DNA from: CAYQSU01 sp964420325
Lineage (GTDB): Bacteria > Pseudomonadota > Alphaproteobacteria > Rhodospirillales > Defluviicoccaceae
Direction of reading: 5' to 3'
Assembly: GCA_964420325.1 (NCBI GenBank)
Contig: CAYQSU010000010.1
Coordinates: 1-64,000, forward strand
Length of the DNA: 64,000 nucleotides
Positions 1 through 8,418 of this stretch are shown here, piece by piece. The notes beneath the pieces were generated by a model. It was not told where the DNA came from. It searched no databases and saw nothing but the letters and a program-made list of their open reading frames with translations. Positions within the stretch are counted from its first letter, which is position 1, and each line of letters begins with the position of its first letter. The translations under genes were made by a program, and so were the position numbers.

Positions 1-156
1 CGCAGGACCACAGACTTGAGGGGAGTTATGGCCTCCGGCAAGCGGATGTCAAGACTGAAGTCCTAGAACGCAGCCCGGGGCGCCTCCGCCCGGCGGACCA
101 GCCATCGCCCGCACCCGCACTCCAACCGGGATTTGCGTCATACCCCGGCGGGTCAG

Positions 157-402
157 CTACGATGGCGCCTTGCGCGGACTGCGCATCATCGTCGCGTCGC
201 CATCGGCGGCTCTGCGGCTGAACTCGTCCCAGCGCACATCGAAGGCTCTGGACAAGGCGTAGCCGAGACCGACGCCGACGAGAACAGCGGGAACGCCGAC
301 CAGCACCGCCTTGCCGATCGCGGCGCCGAGCCCAGCCTTGGCGAGCGGGGCAGCTCCGGCAACGATGGCCGGAACCCGGACCTCCCGAAACGCTGCGGTC
401 AT
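157..402 (-). CDS. small single-helix membrane protein, last gene of the ATPase cassette
   Basis: I do not recognise this 81-residue protein. It has one hydrophobic, glycine- and valine-rich stretch (about residues 29-50) that could span the membrane once, followed by a charged C-terminal tail. The start at 402 is supported by a perfect Shine-Dalgarno AAGGAGG (complement of 408-414) five bases upstream; a GTG at 405 is adjacent but too close. It lies 112 bases after the second ATPase gene on the same strand, so it may be the last gene of that operon. A membrane effector for the ATPase pair is conceivable but is inference only. Confidence 0.5.
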   Translation of the reverse strand: MTAAFREVRVPAIVAGAAPLAKAGLGAAIGKAVLVGVPAVLVGVGLGYALSRAFDVRWDEFSRRAADGDATMMRSPRKAPS

Positions 403-514
403 CACGTCCTCCTTGGCGAAGAAACCGTCGCCGATGCGACTTGAAGCAAGGGATCCATCGTCGTTTCTCGGATCGTGCCCACGTGTCTTCGTTCTTGCAA
501 GATCGGTCGCCGGC

Positions 515-1981
515 TCATGCCGTGGCCGCCTTGGTTACGGGCTTAACGCCGCCTCGGCGTCCGAGGCCGAATCCCACCCGGTAGAGGTCGGGCATGTTGA
601 TGCGGCCGTCCCTCATCTCCTCGAAAATGCCAAGGTCGACCAGGTCCCGCCGGATGCCTTTCCAGCCCTCTTCTTGGTGCTCGGGCGGAAGTCTTTCGAA
701 GGAAATCTTGATCTCCATCGGGTTGTCGGCAAACCTGCCACGCCAGCGGCCCTCGATCGTTTCGGCCGGACAAGGCACCGTCAATCCGCTCAGCGGCTCC
801 ATGAAATCTCTTGCCCACGGGTAATCCTCGGCCAGTTCCGAGACACGAATATCAGAGGCCTTCTGCACGCCACGCTTGATGCTTTCGTAATGGAGAGGCG
901 ATGCATGCTCGCGGTATCGATCCGCGGAGTCCTCCGCCGCCGCTCGGATCGCCGCCAGGAAGGAACGGGGTGACGTCCGGCCGCGACCATCGGCGAGGTG
1001 GCCGACCGTCCATGTATACGGTATCCCACGGCGGCGATCCCGCCCCATCCACTCGCCGGCGAGCGCTACAAAGAGGGAACGCTGCTCCGATTCGTCGCGC
1101 TTCACACCGTCGGGCAGCGTCCAGACATCGTCGATTTCTTCCAAAGGTGAAGACTTGACGACCTCTTTGTAGACTTCCCGAAGCACCTTACCATGTTCGT
1201 TGGGGGCATTGCAAAGATACTGCCAAAGAAGGCCGTGCAGCTCATGTGGTGCCCACGTCAGTTCGACACGTGTGGCTTCGATCTTCGAGGCATCCGGGAA
1301 GTTCGTGACCGTCCGCCCGTGATACTGATCTTCTCTCAGGAAAACCTTGCCGTGCAGCCGCTGAAAGGGCTTGAGACCGAGCACGATGCGGAGGAGATCG
1401 CGCACGATGCGATCCATCGTTTGCCAATCATGGCTGGTTCGGTCGAGCGCGTCGAAGACGATCAAACCATGTTGGTCCGCCGACTGAAAACGCGTATTCG
1501 CCGTCTCCATCAGGCGTTCAAGGGACTCAGGATTCCTTCTGACCCATTCAGTCGTCTCTGGCCAATCGTCGCTTGGAACAGCCTCGGACACGACCTCGGC
1601 CAGCCAGCGTGCGATCACTCCTCGCCAAACTGTATAAGGATCGCAGCTATTCTTCAGGAGTTGTTGAAATGTATCGGCACCGGGGTAGGCGAAAGGGTTA
1701 GTAACCTCAGAGTATCCGATGCGCACTTCGAGGTTCGGAAGATCGCGAACGGACTGCCCCAGCATGTTTCGGATGCGGTCATCCTTAAGCGCCGCACTCC
1801 AGAAGGTTTTGCCCACCCCGCGAGCACCGATGACGAGGCCACATTCGAGGCGAAGAGCTTTTGCGTGGGACGGGGGAACATAGACATGACGCCGTTCTGG
1901 CGTCTGGCCATGGAGCGAGGTATCGGCGGGCAGTGCCTCGATGATCGCTTTCCGGATCGCCCTGGTTCGATCGCCGTTCAT
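515..1981 (-). CDS. P-loop ATPase, partner of the KGGVGR ATPase
   Basis: This 488-residue protein has a classical Walker A motif GARGVGKT at residues 52-59 and a Walker B-like LIVFDALD at 173-180, so it should bind and hydrolyse ATP. The C-terminal 60 residues look like a winged helix (LVDLGIFEEMRDGRINMP). I chose the start at 1981 because its ATG overlaps the stop of the upstream ParA-like gene as ATGA. A longer reading to 2170 would lie inside that gene and looks like junk. The overlap implies translational coupling and probably equal amounts of both proteins. No nuclease, protease or membrane domain is visible. The family cannot be named with confidence; large AAA/STAND-like ATPases in defence or conflict operons look similar. 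Confidence 0.8.
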   Translation of the reverse strand: MNGDRTRAIRKAIIEALPADTSLHGQTPERRHVYVPPSHAKALRLECGLVIGARGVGKTFWSAALKDDRIRNMLGQSVRDLPNLEVRIGYSEVTNPFAYPGADTFQQLLKNSCDPYTVWRGVIARWLAEVVSEAVPSDDWPETTEWVRRNPESLERLMETANTRFQSADQHGLIVFDALDRTSHDWQTMDRIVRDLLRIVLGLKPFQRLHGKVFLREDQYHGRTVTNFPDASKIEATRVELTWAPHELHGLLWQYLCNAPNEHGKVLREVYKEVVKSSPLEEIDDVWTLPDGVKRDESEQRSLFVALAGEWMGRDRRRGIPYTWTVGHLADGRGRTSPRSFLAAIRAAAEDSADRYREHASPLHYESIKRGVQKASDIRVSELAEDYPWARDFMEPLSGLTVPCPAETIEGRWRGRFADNPMEIKISFERLPPEHQEEGWKGIRRDLVDLGIFEEMRDGRINMPDLYRVGFGLGRRGGVKPVTKAATA

Positions 1982-3270
1982 GCTGGCCCGAAGCCCGTAT
2001 CCGCCGAGTCCATTACATATCCGATCAGGGGGCCGAAAACGGCTGCGACCTCTTCCTTGCGAACCCCGCGCAGTCTTCCGTGCAGGGTCTGCAGCGCAGC
2101 AAAGCCGCGGTTCCAGCGAACCTCCAGTGGGTAGTGATGTGCGGTCTCGTCCGCCTCGTCGAAGCTCCATACGTCTCCTTCGGGGAGCATCCCGGCCGGC
2201 ACTTCATCATAGAGCTGTTCTGAAAACACGTCCCAGGACCGTTCTCGGAAACCGCGGAGGTATTCCACAGCGTCGGTTTCGGGCACCATGGCCCCGACCA
2301 TCTGCAGCCGCTCGCGGATATCTCTCGCCTTTCCGGTCCGGCGCCAATGCTGGAACAGGATGCGATAGCCTGACCAGGTCTGGCTGCCCTCGACGGCGAA
2401 GAGCAGAATGGTGGATGCGCCGATATCGGTCAGAGCCGCCGATGCGGTCTCATCGATGCCGGCTCGCGAATCGATCAGCACCACCTGAGGCGACCATCTC
2501 CTTTCCAGCGCCTCGAGCAGACGACTGAGGCGTTTCGACCACGATTCCCGCCGGCCCTCCCGAAGCAGCTTCGGCATCCACACGCGGCCGAGCTTGGCAA
2601 GATACTCGCCGGGCTCCCTGCCATGTGCGGCCACGACCAGGATCTCCCCATTGCGTGACAGCTCGCTCGTGGCGACCATGTCGGGGAACACTGCGTCCTG
2701 GTTGTCCACCAGGTCCTCGACGAGCCAATCGGTGACGCCGTAGGCCGGTCTTCTGTCCTCGGGAAGCAGGGAAGCCGACAATCCGGGGGACTCCAGATCG
2801 AGGTCGAGGACCAGGACGCGCCTGCCTTGCTCCGCCAGCGCCCAGGCAACGACCGCCAGAGCCGTGGACCGCCCGACACCGCCCTTGATCGAGTAGAACA
2901 CGATTCGTGGCACGCCCTCCGTCTCGGGCGAAATGCTCGACCAATCGCCTTCCGTTGCCAGCCGGTCGACGACCTCCGCCCTCGGATAGCCTTCCAATGG
3001 GAAGGTGAGGTCGAAGTCGTGGAAGTCGGGCTCGAATAATATGGCTTGCTCGGGAGGAAACGAATGCGGCCCCAGGCGCTCATGGAGTTTTTGAGCGACC
3101 CTCTCCAGCACGCTTTTCCCCTTCTCGTCCGTCTCCCATTTGCTGTCGATGATCAACCGCACTCGGCCGTTCAAGTCCCGGTTGATCAGAGTGCGATCAA
3201 TGAGGCCCAGATCGGCCTCCGCTTGGAAGATGGCCGCAAGGGCCGGAAGGGTCTCGTCGAAAACCGTCAT
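1978..3270 (-). CDS. ParA/MinD-like ATPase with variant P-loop KGGVGRST
   Basis: This 430-residue protein has an N-terminal region of about 120 residues without a recognised fold, then a SIMIBI-class ATPase domain. The P-loop is KGGVGRST (129-136): the first, signature lysine of the deviant Walker A motif is kept, but the lysine before S/T is arginine. LDLDLESPG follows at 155-163, and VVLIDSRAG resembles the Walker B strand. Public annotation uses the phrase KGGVGR-motif variant ATPase for such proteins, which are associated with conflict or defence loci. Its ATG at 3270 overlaps the upstream reading frame as ATGA, and its stop overlaps the next ATPase as ATGA. The three frames therefore form one tightly coupled unit. 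The function is unknown; a sensor or switch role is inference. Confidence 0.85.
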   Translation of the reverse strand: MTVFDETLPALAAIFQAEADLGLIDRTLINRDLNGRVRLIIDSKWETDEKGKSVLERVAQKLHERLGPHSFPPEQAILFEPDFHDFDLTFPLEGYPRAEVVDRLATEGDWSSISPETEGVPRIVFYSIKGGVGRSTALAVVAWALAEQGRRVLVLDLDLESPGLSASLLPEDRRPAYGVTDWLVEDLVDNQDAVFPDMVATSELSRNGEILVVAAHGREPGEYLAKLGRVWMPKLLREGRRESWSKRLSRLLEALERRWSPQVVLIDSRAGIDETASAALTDIGASTILLFAVEGSQTWSGYRILFQHWRRTGKARDIRERLQMVGAMVPETDAVEYLRGFRERSWDVFSEQLYDEVPAGMLPEGDVWSFDEADETAHHYPLEVRWNRGFAALQTLHGRLRGVRKEEVAAVFGPLIGYVMDSADTGFGPA

Positions 3271-3679
3271 ATCAGGCCATCCCGTCGAGCCTTATCGACC
3301 AGTCCCTTTATGTGCTCGGTACAGGTGCGGTGGGGCTTGACGAAGTTGCTGCTGAAACCGTCGCGATGGGCGTACCGCTGCGAGATGTCCCAGTCGCTGA
3401 AGGGGTTCTCCTCTGGAAGCGTGTAGGCGGGGCCAGAGCGATGACCTGATCGATAGGCCCCATAACGTCCCAAAGGCCGTTCACGTGCTTCCTGTCAAGG
3501 TCATCTTTCGGCCGCCCCTGTGCATCCATCTGCATTCCGAACGCCTGCATCAACCGTTTCAAGCCGCACTCTGCCGCCAAACCATAGAGATGATCCGCAT
3601 TCGCGAGGCGGTCTTGGTGAAAGAGCGTTTCGGCGTCGCTCCAGTGCCGATCGAGGGCGTCAAGGAAATCCGTGTTCAT
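3267..3679 (-). pseudogene. HEPN-like small alpha-helical protein, split by a frameshift
   Basis: Two frames together look like one protein of about 136 residues. The first (from ATG 3679) is helical and runs to about residue 82, ending in GPIDQVIAL. The second supplies PAYTLPEENPFSDW and on to KARRDGLI. The switch point is near a GGGG run at 3429-3432, and adding one base there joins the frames. The second frame ends in an ATGA overlap with the ParA-like gene, which supports it as the true C-terminus. The amphipathic helices and an R-x4-H (RTCTEH) near the end recall HEPN domains, but this is weak. The break may be a real mutation or a sequencing error. If intact, this would be the first gene of the cassette. 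Confidence 0.55.
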
Positions 3680-3876
3680 CCCCTGGCGCCGTCCTTTCTC
3701 GCCGGCTGATCGGTCGGCTCGGAGGAGTGGTCAAAATCCATCAGCCGCGCAACGCCTTGAATGGAAACAGGGTACGTATCCTTTGGAACCACCCACCGAA
3801 GCCCACTGATCTTGCCTGAAACTGCCGGGTCGTGTCGCGAATCTGTGGGGAACATCCGGTGGCGAGCATCTCCGGT

Positions 3877-4158
3877 TCACGGGGTAACGGCGCAGGCGGC
3901 CGGATCAAGGCTTGGCCAGGCTGGGGTGACGGCAAGGATGTGCCGGGCGTCGACCTTACGCAAGGTGATGTGCCGCAGGGCCGGCACCACCCGGAACAGC
4001 CTGCAGGCGATCTCGGCACGGGGCAGCAGGCTTGGCGTATTGATCCGCCGCTCGAACTCCTGGTGCGGGTGTTCGATGGCGTTGGTGGTTCGGATCGATC
4101 GCCTTTGGATCGGCGGAAGGCGCAGGACGGGGAACAGGGGCTTACGGCCTCGAGGCTG
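3877..4158 (-). pseudogene. IS256-family transposase C-terminal remnant
   Basis: The frame reads PPIQRRSIRTTNAIEHPHQ, then EFERRINTPSLLPRAEIACR, and contains HITLRKVD. This matches the C-terminal pattern of IS256 (mutator) transposases: RTTNAIERLHEEFKRRIKT, then a leucine/proline-rich helix, then QITMRKVDG. Only about 93 codons remain. An in-frame stop at 4159-4161 and the lack of a start show that the catalytic DDE part is gone. It marks past transposition beside the ATPase cassette. I did not find convincing terminal inverted repeats. Confidence 0.7.
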
Positions 4159-4271
4159 TTAGCGACGGCCCTCACATGGTATTGACACGGCACGGACTCT
4201 CCGGCGGGCCGGGGAGACCGGGCTGGCGCCGGTCCGCCGGGTGGCGGCGACCGAGGAGGGGAGTGAACGAA

Positions 4272-4565
4272 ATGGCCGCCTATCTCGTTGCCAAGGTCAA
4301 GGTCACGGACTGGGAGCGCTATCGCCGCTACATGGCGCTGACACCGGACGCCATCCACCGCCACGGCGGGCACTTCATCGTCCGCGGCGGCGAGCGGGTG
4401 ACGCTGGAGGGGCCGGACGACGAGGACCGCATCGTCGTCATCGCCTTTCCGAGCCTGGACCAGGTCAAGGCGTTCTATGCCTCGCCCGAGTATCAGGCAG
4501 CGAAGGCGCTGAGAGAGGGCGCGGCGATCGCGAGCTTGATCGCCGTCGACGGCGTCGAGGCCTGA
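4272..4565 (+). CDS. DUF1330 family protein
   Basis: This 97-residue protein has the features of the DUF1330 family: the opening AAYLVAKVKVTDWERYRRY, a central GG...RGGE segment, and the ending FPSLDQVKAFYASPEYQAAK. Such proteins adopt a dimeric alpha/beta-barrel (ferredoxin-like) fold. Their function is unknown. The ATG at 4272 follows a purine-rich stretch (GAGGGGAGTG) that serves as a ribosome binding site; in-frame codons upstream look non-coding. It stands alone, 117 bases upstream of aspS on the same strand. Confidence 0.85.
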   Translation: MAAYLVAKVKVTDWERYRRYMALTPDAIHRHGGHFIVRGGERVTLEGPDDEDRIVVIAFPSLDQVKAFYASPEYQAAKALREGAAIASLIAVDGVEA

Positions 4566-4682
4566 CCGGCGTCGCTGCCGACCGGCGGGGCAGCTTGACA
4601 AGGGCGCGGCTTCCGTGTGCTGTGGCGGCCGCCGTGCCGGCCCGCTGCCGGCGCCAGCGTGCCGCACCGCGAAAGGCCAGCC

Positions 4683-6485
4683 ATGCATCCTTATCGGACC
4701 CACACCTGCGGGGAGCTGAGGGTCGGCCATGCCGGCGAGACCGTCCGCCTCTCCGGCTGGATCCACCGCAAGCGCGATCACGGCAACCTCCTGTTCATCG
4801 ACCTCCGCGACCACTATGGCCTGACCCAGTGCGTCATCGAGGCGTCGAGCCCGCTGTTCGCCGAGGCCGAGAGCGCGCGGGTGGAGAGCGTCGTCACCGT
4901 CACCGGGCCGGTGGTGCCGCGGTCTCCGGAGACCGTCAATCGTGCGCTGGCGACCGGCGAGGTCGAGGTGCGCATCCGGGCGTTCGCCGTCGATTCGCCG
5001 GCCGACGTGCTGCCGATGCAGGTGGCGGGGGAGGTGGAGTACGGCGAAGACGTGCGGCTCAGATACCGCTTTCTCGACCTTCGCCGCGACCGTCCCCACC
5101 GCAACATCGTGCTGCGCAACGCCGTCATCGCCTCGATCCGCAGGCGCATGGTCGAGGCCGGCTTCATGGAGTTCCAGACGCCGATCCTGACCGCGAGCTC
5201 GCCCGAGGGCGCGCGCGACTATCTGGTGCCGAGCCGCCAGCACCCCGGCAGGTTCTATGCGCTGCCGCAGGCGCCGCAGCAGTTCAAGCAGCTGCTGATG
5301 GCCTCGGGCTTCGACCGCTACTTCCAGATCGCGCCCTGCTTCCGTGACGAGGACGCGCGGGCCGACCGCTCGCCGGGCGAGTTCTACCAGCTCGACTTCG
5401 AGATGGCGTTCGCCACCCAGGACGACGTGTTCCAGGCGGTCGAGCCGGTGCTCGCCGGCGTCTTCGAGGAGTTCGGTCACGGCCGGCCGGCGACGCCGCC
5501 ACCGTTCCCGCGCATCCCCTTCGATGCCGCCATGGAGCGCTACGGCAGCGACAAGCCGGACCTGCGCAACCCGATCGAGATGGTCGACGTCACCGAGGCG
5601 TTCCGCGGCTCCGGCTTCGGCCTGTTCGCCCGCGGCGTCGACAAGGGCTGGATCGTCCGCGCCGTGCCGGCGCCCGGCGCGGCTGGGCAGCCCCGCAGCT
5701 TCTTCGACAAGCTCAACGACTGGGCGCGGCAGGAAGGGGCGGGCGGCCTCGGCTACGTCGTCTTCGAGGGCGGCGGGGCCAAGGGGCCGATCGGCAAGAA
5801 CCTGGAGGCCGAGCGCATCGCGCTCATCCGCGAGCGCACGGGTGCCGCGGACGGCGACGCGGTGTTCTTCGTCTCGGCGCCGAGGAAGGCCTGCGAGCGG
5901 TTCTCGGGCGTCGCCCGCGAGCGCATCTGCGACGAGCTCGGCCTGCGCCAGGCGGGGGTCTTCAGGTTCCTCTGGGTCGTCGACTATCCGCTCTACGAGC
6001 TGAACGAGGAAACCGGGCGCATCGAGTTCAGCCACAACCCGTTCTCGATGCCGCAGGGCGGCCTCGAGGCGCTCGGGACCATGGATCCGCTGGCGATCAA
6101 GGCGTTCCAATACGACATCGTCTGCAACGGCGTCGAGCTGTCGTCCGGGGCGATCCGCAACCACCGTCCGGACATCATGATCAAGGCCTTCGCCATCGCC
6201 GGTTACGGCGAGGACGAGACCAAGACCCGGTTCGGCGGTCTGTTCAACGCCTTCCGCTACGGCGCGCCGCCGCACGGCGGCTGCGCGCCCGGCATCGACC
6301 GCATCGTCATGCTGCTCGCCGACGAGCCCAACATCCGCGAGGTGATCGCCTTTCCGATGAACCAGCAGGCCGAGGACCTGCTGATGGGGGCGCCGGCGGA
6401 GATCGATGCCGGGCGCCTGAAGGAGCTCCACATCCGTCTCGACCTGCCGAAGCCGAAATCGGTCGAGGGCCGCGCGGCCTCGTGA
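4683..6485 (+). CDS. aspS: aspartyl-tRNA synthetase
   Basis: This 600-residue class IIb synthetase charges tRNA-Asp with aspartate in the cytoplasm. The N-terminal OB-fold anticodon domain (1-110) contains GWIHRKRDHG. Motif 2 is FRDED at 220-224, followed by EFYQLDFE, and there is a bacterial insertion domain. Motif 3 is in GCAPGIDRIVMLLA, followed by FPMNQQAEDLLMGAP, which is typical of alphaproteobacteria. Length is normal for the bacterial type. His33 in RDHG is the residue seen in known non-discriminating AspRS enzymes, where it permits Asp-tRNA-Asn formation; whether this one is non-discriminating is inference. The ATG at 4683 was chosen because upstream codons lack family similarity. 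It is convergent with the zntB-like gene. Confidence 0.97.
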   Translation: MHPYRTHTCGELRVGHAGETVRLSGWIHRKRDHGNLLFIDLRDHYGLTQCVIEASSPLFAEAESARVESVVTVTGPVVPRSPETVNRALATGEVEVRIRAFAVDSPADVLPMQVAGEVEYGEDVRLRYRFLDLRRDRPHRNIVLRNAVIASIRRRMVEAGFMEFQTPILTASSPEGARDYLVPSRQHPGRFYALPQAPQQFKQLLMASGFDRYFQIAPCFRDEDARADRSPGEFYQLDFEMAFATQDDVFQAVEPVLAGVFEEFGHGRPATPPPFPRIPFDAAMERYGSDKPDLRNPIEMVDVTEAFRGSGFGLFARGVDKGWIVRAVPAPGAAGQPRSFFDKLNDWARQEGAGGLGYVVFEGGGAKGPIGKNLEAERIALIRERTGAADGDAVFFVSAPRKACERFSGVARERICDELGLRQAGVFRFLWVVDYPLYELNEETGRIEFSHNPFSMPQGGLEALGTMDPLAIKAFQYDIVCNGVELSSGAIRNHRPDIMIKAFAIAGYGEDETKTRFGGLFNAFRYGAPPHGGCAPGIDRIVMLLADEPNIREVIAFPMNQQAEDLLMGAPAEIDAGRLKELHIRLDLPKPKSVEGRAAS

Positions 6486-6518
6486 GGCGGGGCGAAGGCG
6501 ACGGCCGGAGGCGGCGTC

Positions 6519-7574
6519 TCACAGCCAGCGCATCAGGCGCATGACGACGAGCTGGGCGGCCAAGAGGCCGACGATCACGCCGATCAGGACGAGAAAGGCC
6601 TCCGGCCGGTCATGCCCGGGAATGCCGCCGATGTTGGCGCCGAGAATGGCGGCGATCAGGCTCGGCGGCAGCAAGAGCGCCGCCACCGTCGTCAGCCGGT
6701 GGCTGGCCTTGGAGATGCCTTCGGAGATCACCTGGGTGAGGTCCTCGTGCAGGATCGTCGTGCGGTCGCGGATGGCGTCCAGGTCCTCGATATGGCGGGC
6801 GATCCAGTCGATGACGCCGCCGAGGCGCATGCGCTGGACGTCGTCGAGGATCGGGCACTCCTCGGTGCGGAGCTGGGAGAGGGCGTCGCGCTGGGGTCCG
6901 AGATAGCGGCGGAGGTGGACGGCGCGGCGGCGGAGCGCGGCGAGATCGGCGCGGAGCGATCGCGTCGCCATGCCGAACACGGCGTCCTCGAGCGCCTCGA
7001 CCGCCTCGTCCAGCTCGTCCAGCACCGGCTCGAGGTCGCGGACGATCTTCTCGCTGATGCGGACCAGGAGGCCGCCGCCGGTGCGCGGCCCGCGCCCGGC
7101 GCGCAAGGCGAGCCGGAGCTCGCGCAGGGCGGCCAGCACGTGGCTGCGGTCGCGCAGCGTGATGATGCGCTGGCCGTCGATCCAGATGTGGATCGGCACC
7201 AGCTCGATCGCGTCCCGTTCCTCGATGTTGACGCCGCGCAGGACGAGCAAGAGGGCGTCGTCGAAAGCCTCGACGCGGGGACGGGAGTCCTCGGCGAGCA
7301 GCGTCTCGACGACGAACGGATCGAGGCCGCTCTCGTCCACGAGCCAGCGCGCGCTCTCCGGCGCGTCGCGCTCGAGGTGGACCCAGAGGAAGCCCTGGTC
7401 GGCGCGCCAGGCGCGGACGCCGGCCCAGTCGATCTCGCCGCTGCCGCCCTTGCCATCGAGGACGAGCGCGAAGCGCAGCCCGGGCTCGAGGCCGGCGGCG
7501 AGCGACGGGTCCGGCGGCGGACCCTTGGCCGTCGCCGGTTGCGTCGTCGTCTCGGTCGGCGGGTTCCTGTCCAT
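6519..7574 (-). CDS. zntB: CorA/ZntB-family divalent metal transporter
   Basis: This 351-residue inner-membrane protein has a large cytoplasmic N-terminal domain, a long coiled helix and two C-terminal membrane helices. The loop signature is GANIGGIPG rather than the GMN of CorA, which places it with ZntB-type transporters. ZntB was first described in zinc export and later as proton-driven zinc uptake, so the direction is uncertain. The long helix LRADLAALRRRAVHLRRYL precedes the pore helices as in the family. It ends 33 bases from the convergent aspS gene and starts 18 bases after the SDR gene on the same strand, suggesting cotranscription. Confidence 0.85.
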   Translation of the reverse strand: MDRNPPTETTTQPATAKGPPPDPSLAAGLEPGLRFALVLDGKGGSGEIDWAGVRAWRADQGFLWVHLERDAPESARWLVDESGLDPFVVETLLAEDSRPRVEAFDDALLLVLRGVNIEERDAIELVPIHIWIDGQRIITLRDRSHVLAALRELRLALRAGRGPRTGGGLLVRISEKIVRDLEPVLDELDEAVEALEDAVFGMATRSLRADLAALRRRAVHLRRYLGPQRDALSQLRTEECPILDDVQRMRLGGVIDWIARHIEDLDAIRDRTTILHEDLTQVISEGISKASHRLTTVAALLLPPSLIAAILGANIGGIPGHDRPEAFLVLIGVIVGLLAAQLVVMRLMRWL

Positions 7575-7592
7575 GGCTCCTCCGGTCTCCCC

Positions 7593-8372
7593 CTACAGTG
7601 TTCCGGGATAGGCGCCGCCGTCGATCAGGATGTTCTGGCCGCTGATGTAGCCGGCGTGGGCGCTGCACAGGTAGGCGCAGAGGCGGCCGAACTCCTCCGG
7701 ATCGCCGAAGCGTCCGGCCGGATTGGCGGCCATGCGCTCGGCGCGCACGGTGTCCGACGGCCGGCCGTCCCTGGCGGCGACGGCGGCGAGCGTCGCGGTC
7801 AGCCGGTCGGTCTCGAACGGGCCCGGCAACAGGTTGTTGACGGTGACGTTGTGGCGCACGGTCTCGCGGGCGAGGCCGGCGACGAAGCCGGTGAGGCCGG
7901 CGCGGGCGCCGTTGGAGAGGCCGAGGACGGCGATCGGCGCCTTCACCGCGCTCGAGGTGATGTTGACGATGCGTCCGAAGCGGCGGGCGATCATCGCGTC
8001 AACGGTCGCCCGGATCAGAAGGATGGCCGAGAGCATGTTGGCGTCGAGGGCGCGGATCCAGTCGTCGCGGGTCCAGTCGCGGAAGTCGCCGGGGGGCGGT
8101 CCGCCGGCGTTGGTGACGAGGATGTCGGGGTCGGGACAGGTGCCGAGCGCCCGCTCGCGGCCCTGGTCGGTGGTGATGTCGGCGGCGACGGCGGTGACCT
8201 CGGCGCCGGTCTCGGCGCGGATCGCCAGGGCGGTGCGCTGCAGCGGATCCGGGGTCCGCGCGACGATGGTGACGTGGGCGCCTTCGGCGGCCAGCGCCCA
8301 GGCGCAGGCCCGCCCCAGCCCCTTGCTGGCGGCGCAGACGAGCGCGCGGCGACCGGTGATGCCGAGATCCAT
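7593..8372 (-). CDS. SDR-family oxidoreductase with altered active site
   Basis: This 259-residue Rossmann-fold protein resembles FabG-like short-chain dehydrogenases. The nucleotide-binding loop is CAASKGLG (13-20), NAGG follows at 88-91, and the ending GQNILIDGGAYPGTL is typical. The catalytic serines (ITSS, 138-141) are present, but the expected YxxxK is SNGAR at 153-157, with Ser for Tyr and Arg for Lys. A recognised SDR subgroup has a similar LSN...R segment, so this may be a family trait rather than damage. The substrate is unknown. It sits between the zntB-like gene and hda on the same strand. Confidence 0.85.
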   Translation of the reverse strand: MDLGITGRRALVCAASKGLGRACAWALAAEGAHVTIVARTPDPLQRTALAIRAETGAEVTAVAADITTDQGRERALGTCPDPDILVTNAGGPPPGDFRDWTRDDWIRALDANMLSAILLIRATVDAMIARRFGRIVNITSSAVKAPIAVLGLSNGARAGLTGFVAGLARETVRHNVTVNNLLPGPFETDRLTATLAAVAARDGRPSDTVRAERMAANPAGRFGDPEEFGRLCAYLCSAHAGYISGQNILIDGGAYPGTL

Positions 8373-8418
8373 GTCGTCTCTCCGGTGGTTGCGAACGACC
8401 CCCTGACCTGCAGCCGGC

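Noticed and set aside
1..60. A possible C-terminal tail of a plus-strand gene ending at the TAG near 63-65
   Set aside because: About 20 codons with no recognisable motif; too short to support.
1978..3270. A plasmid-type ParA partition system
   Set aside because: No ParB gene or iteron-like centromere is near, the P-loop is the KGGVGR variant, and the partner is another ATPase.
3741..6431. An 896-codon open frame on the minus strand across aspS
   Set aside because: It is the antisense of aspS; its His/Arg/Asp-rich, low-complexity content is typical of a G+C-rich shadow frame.
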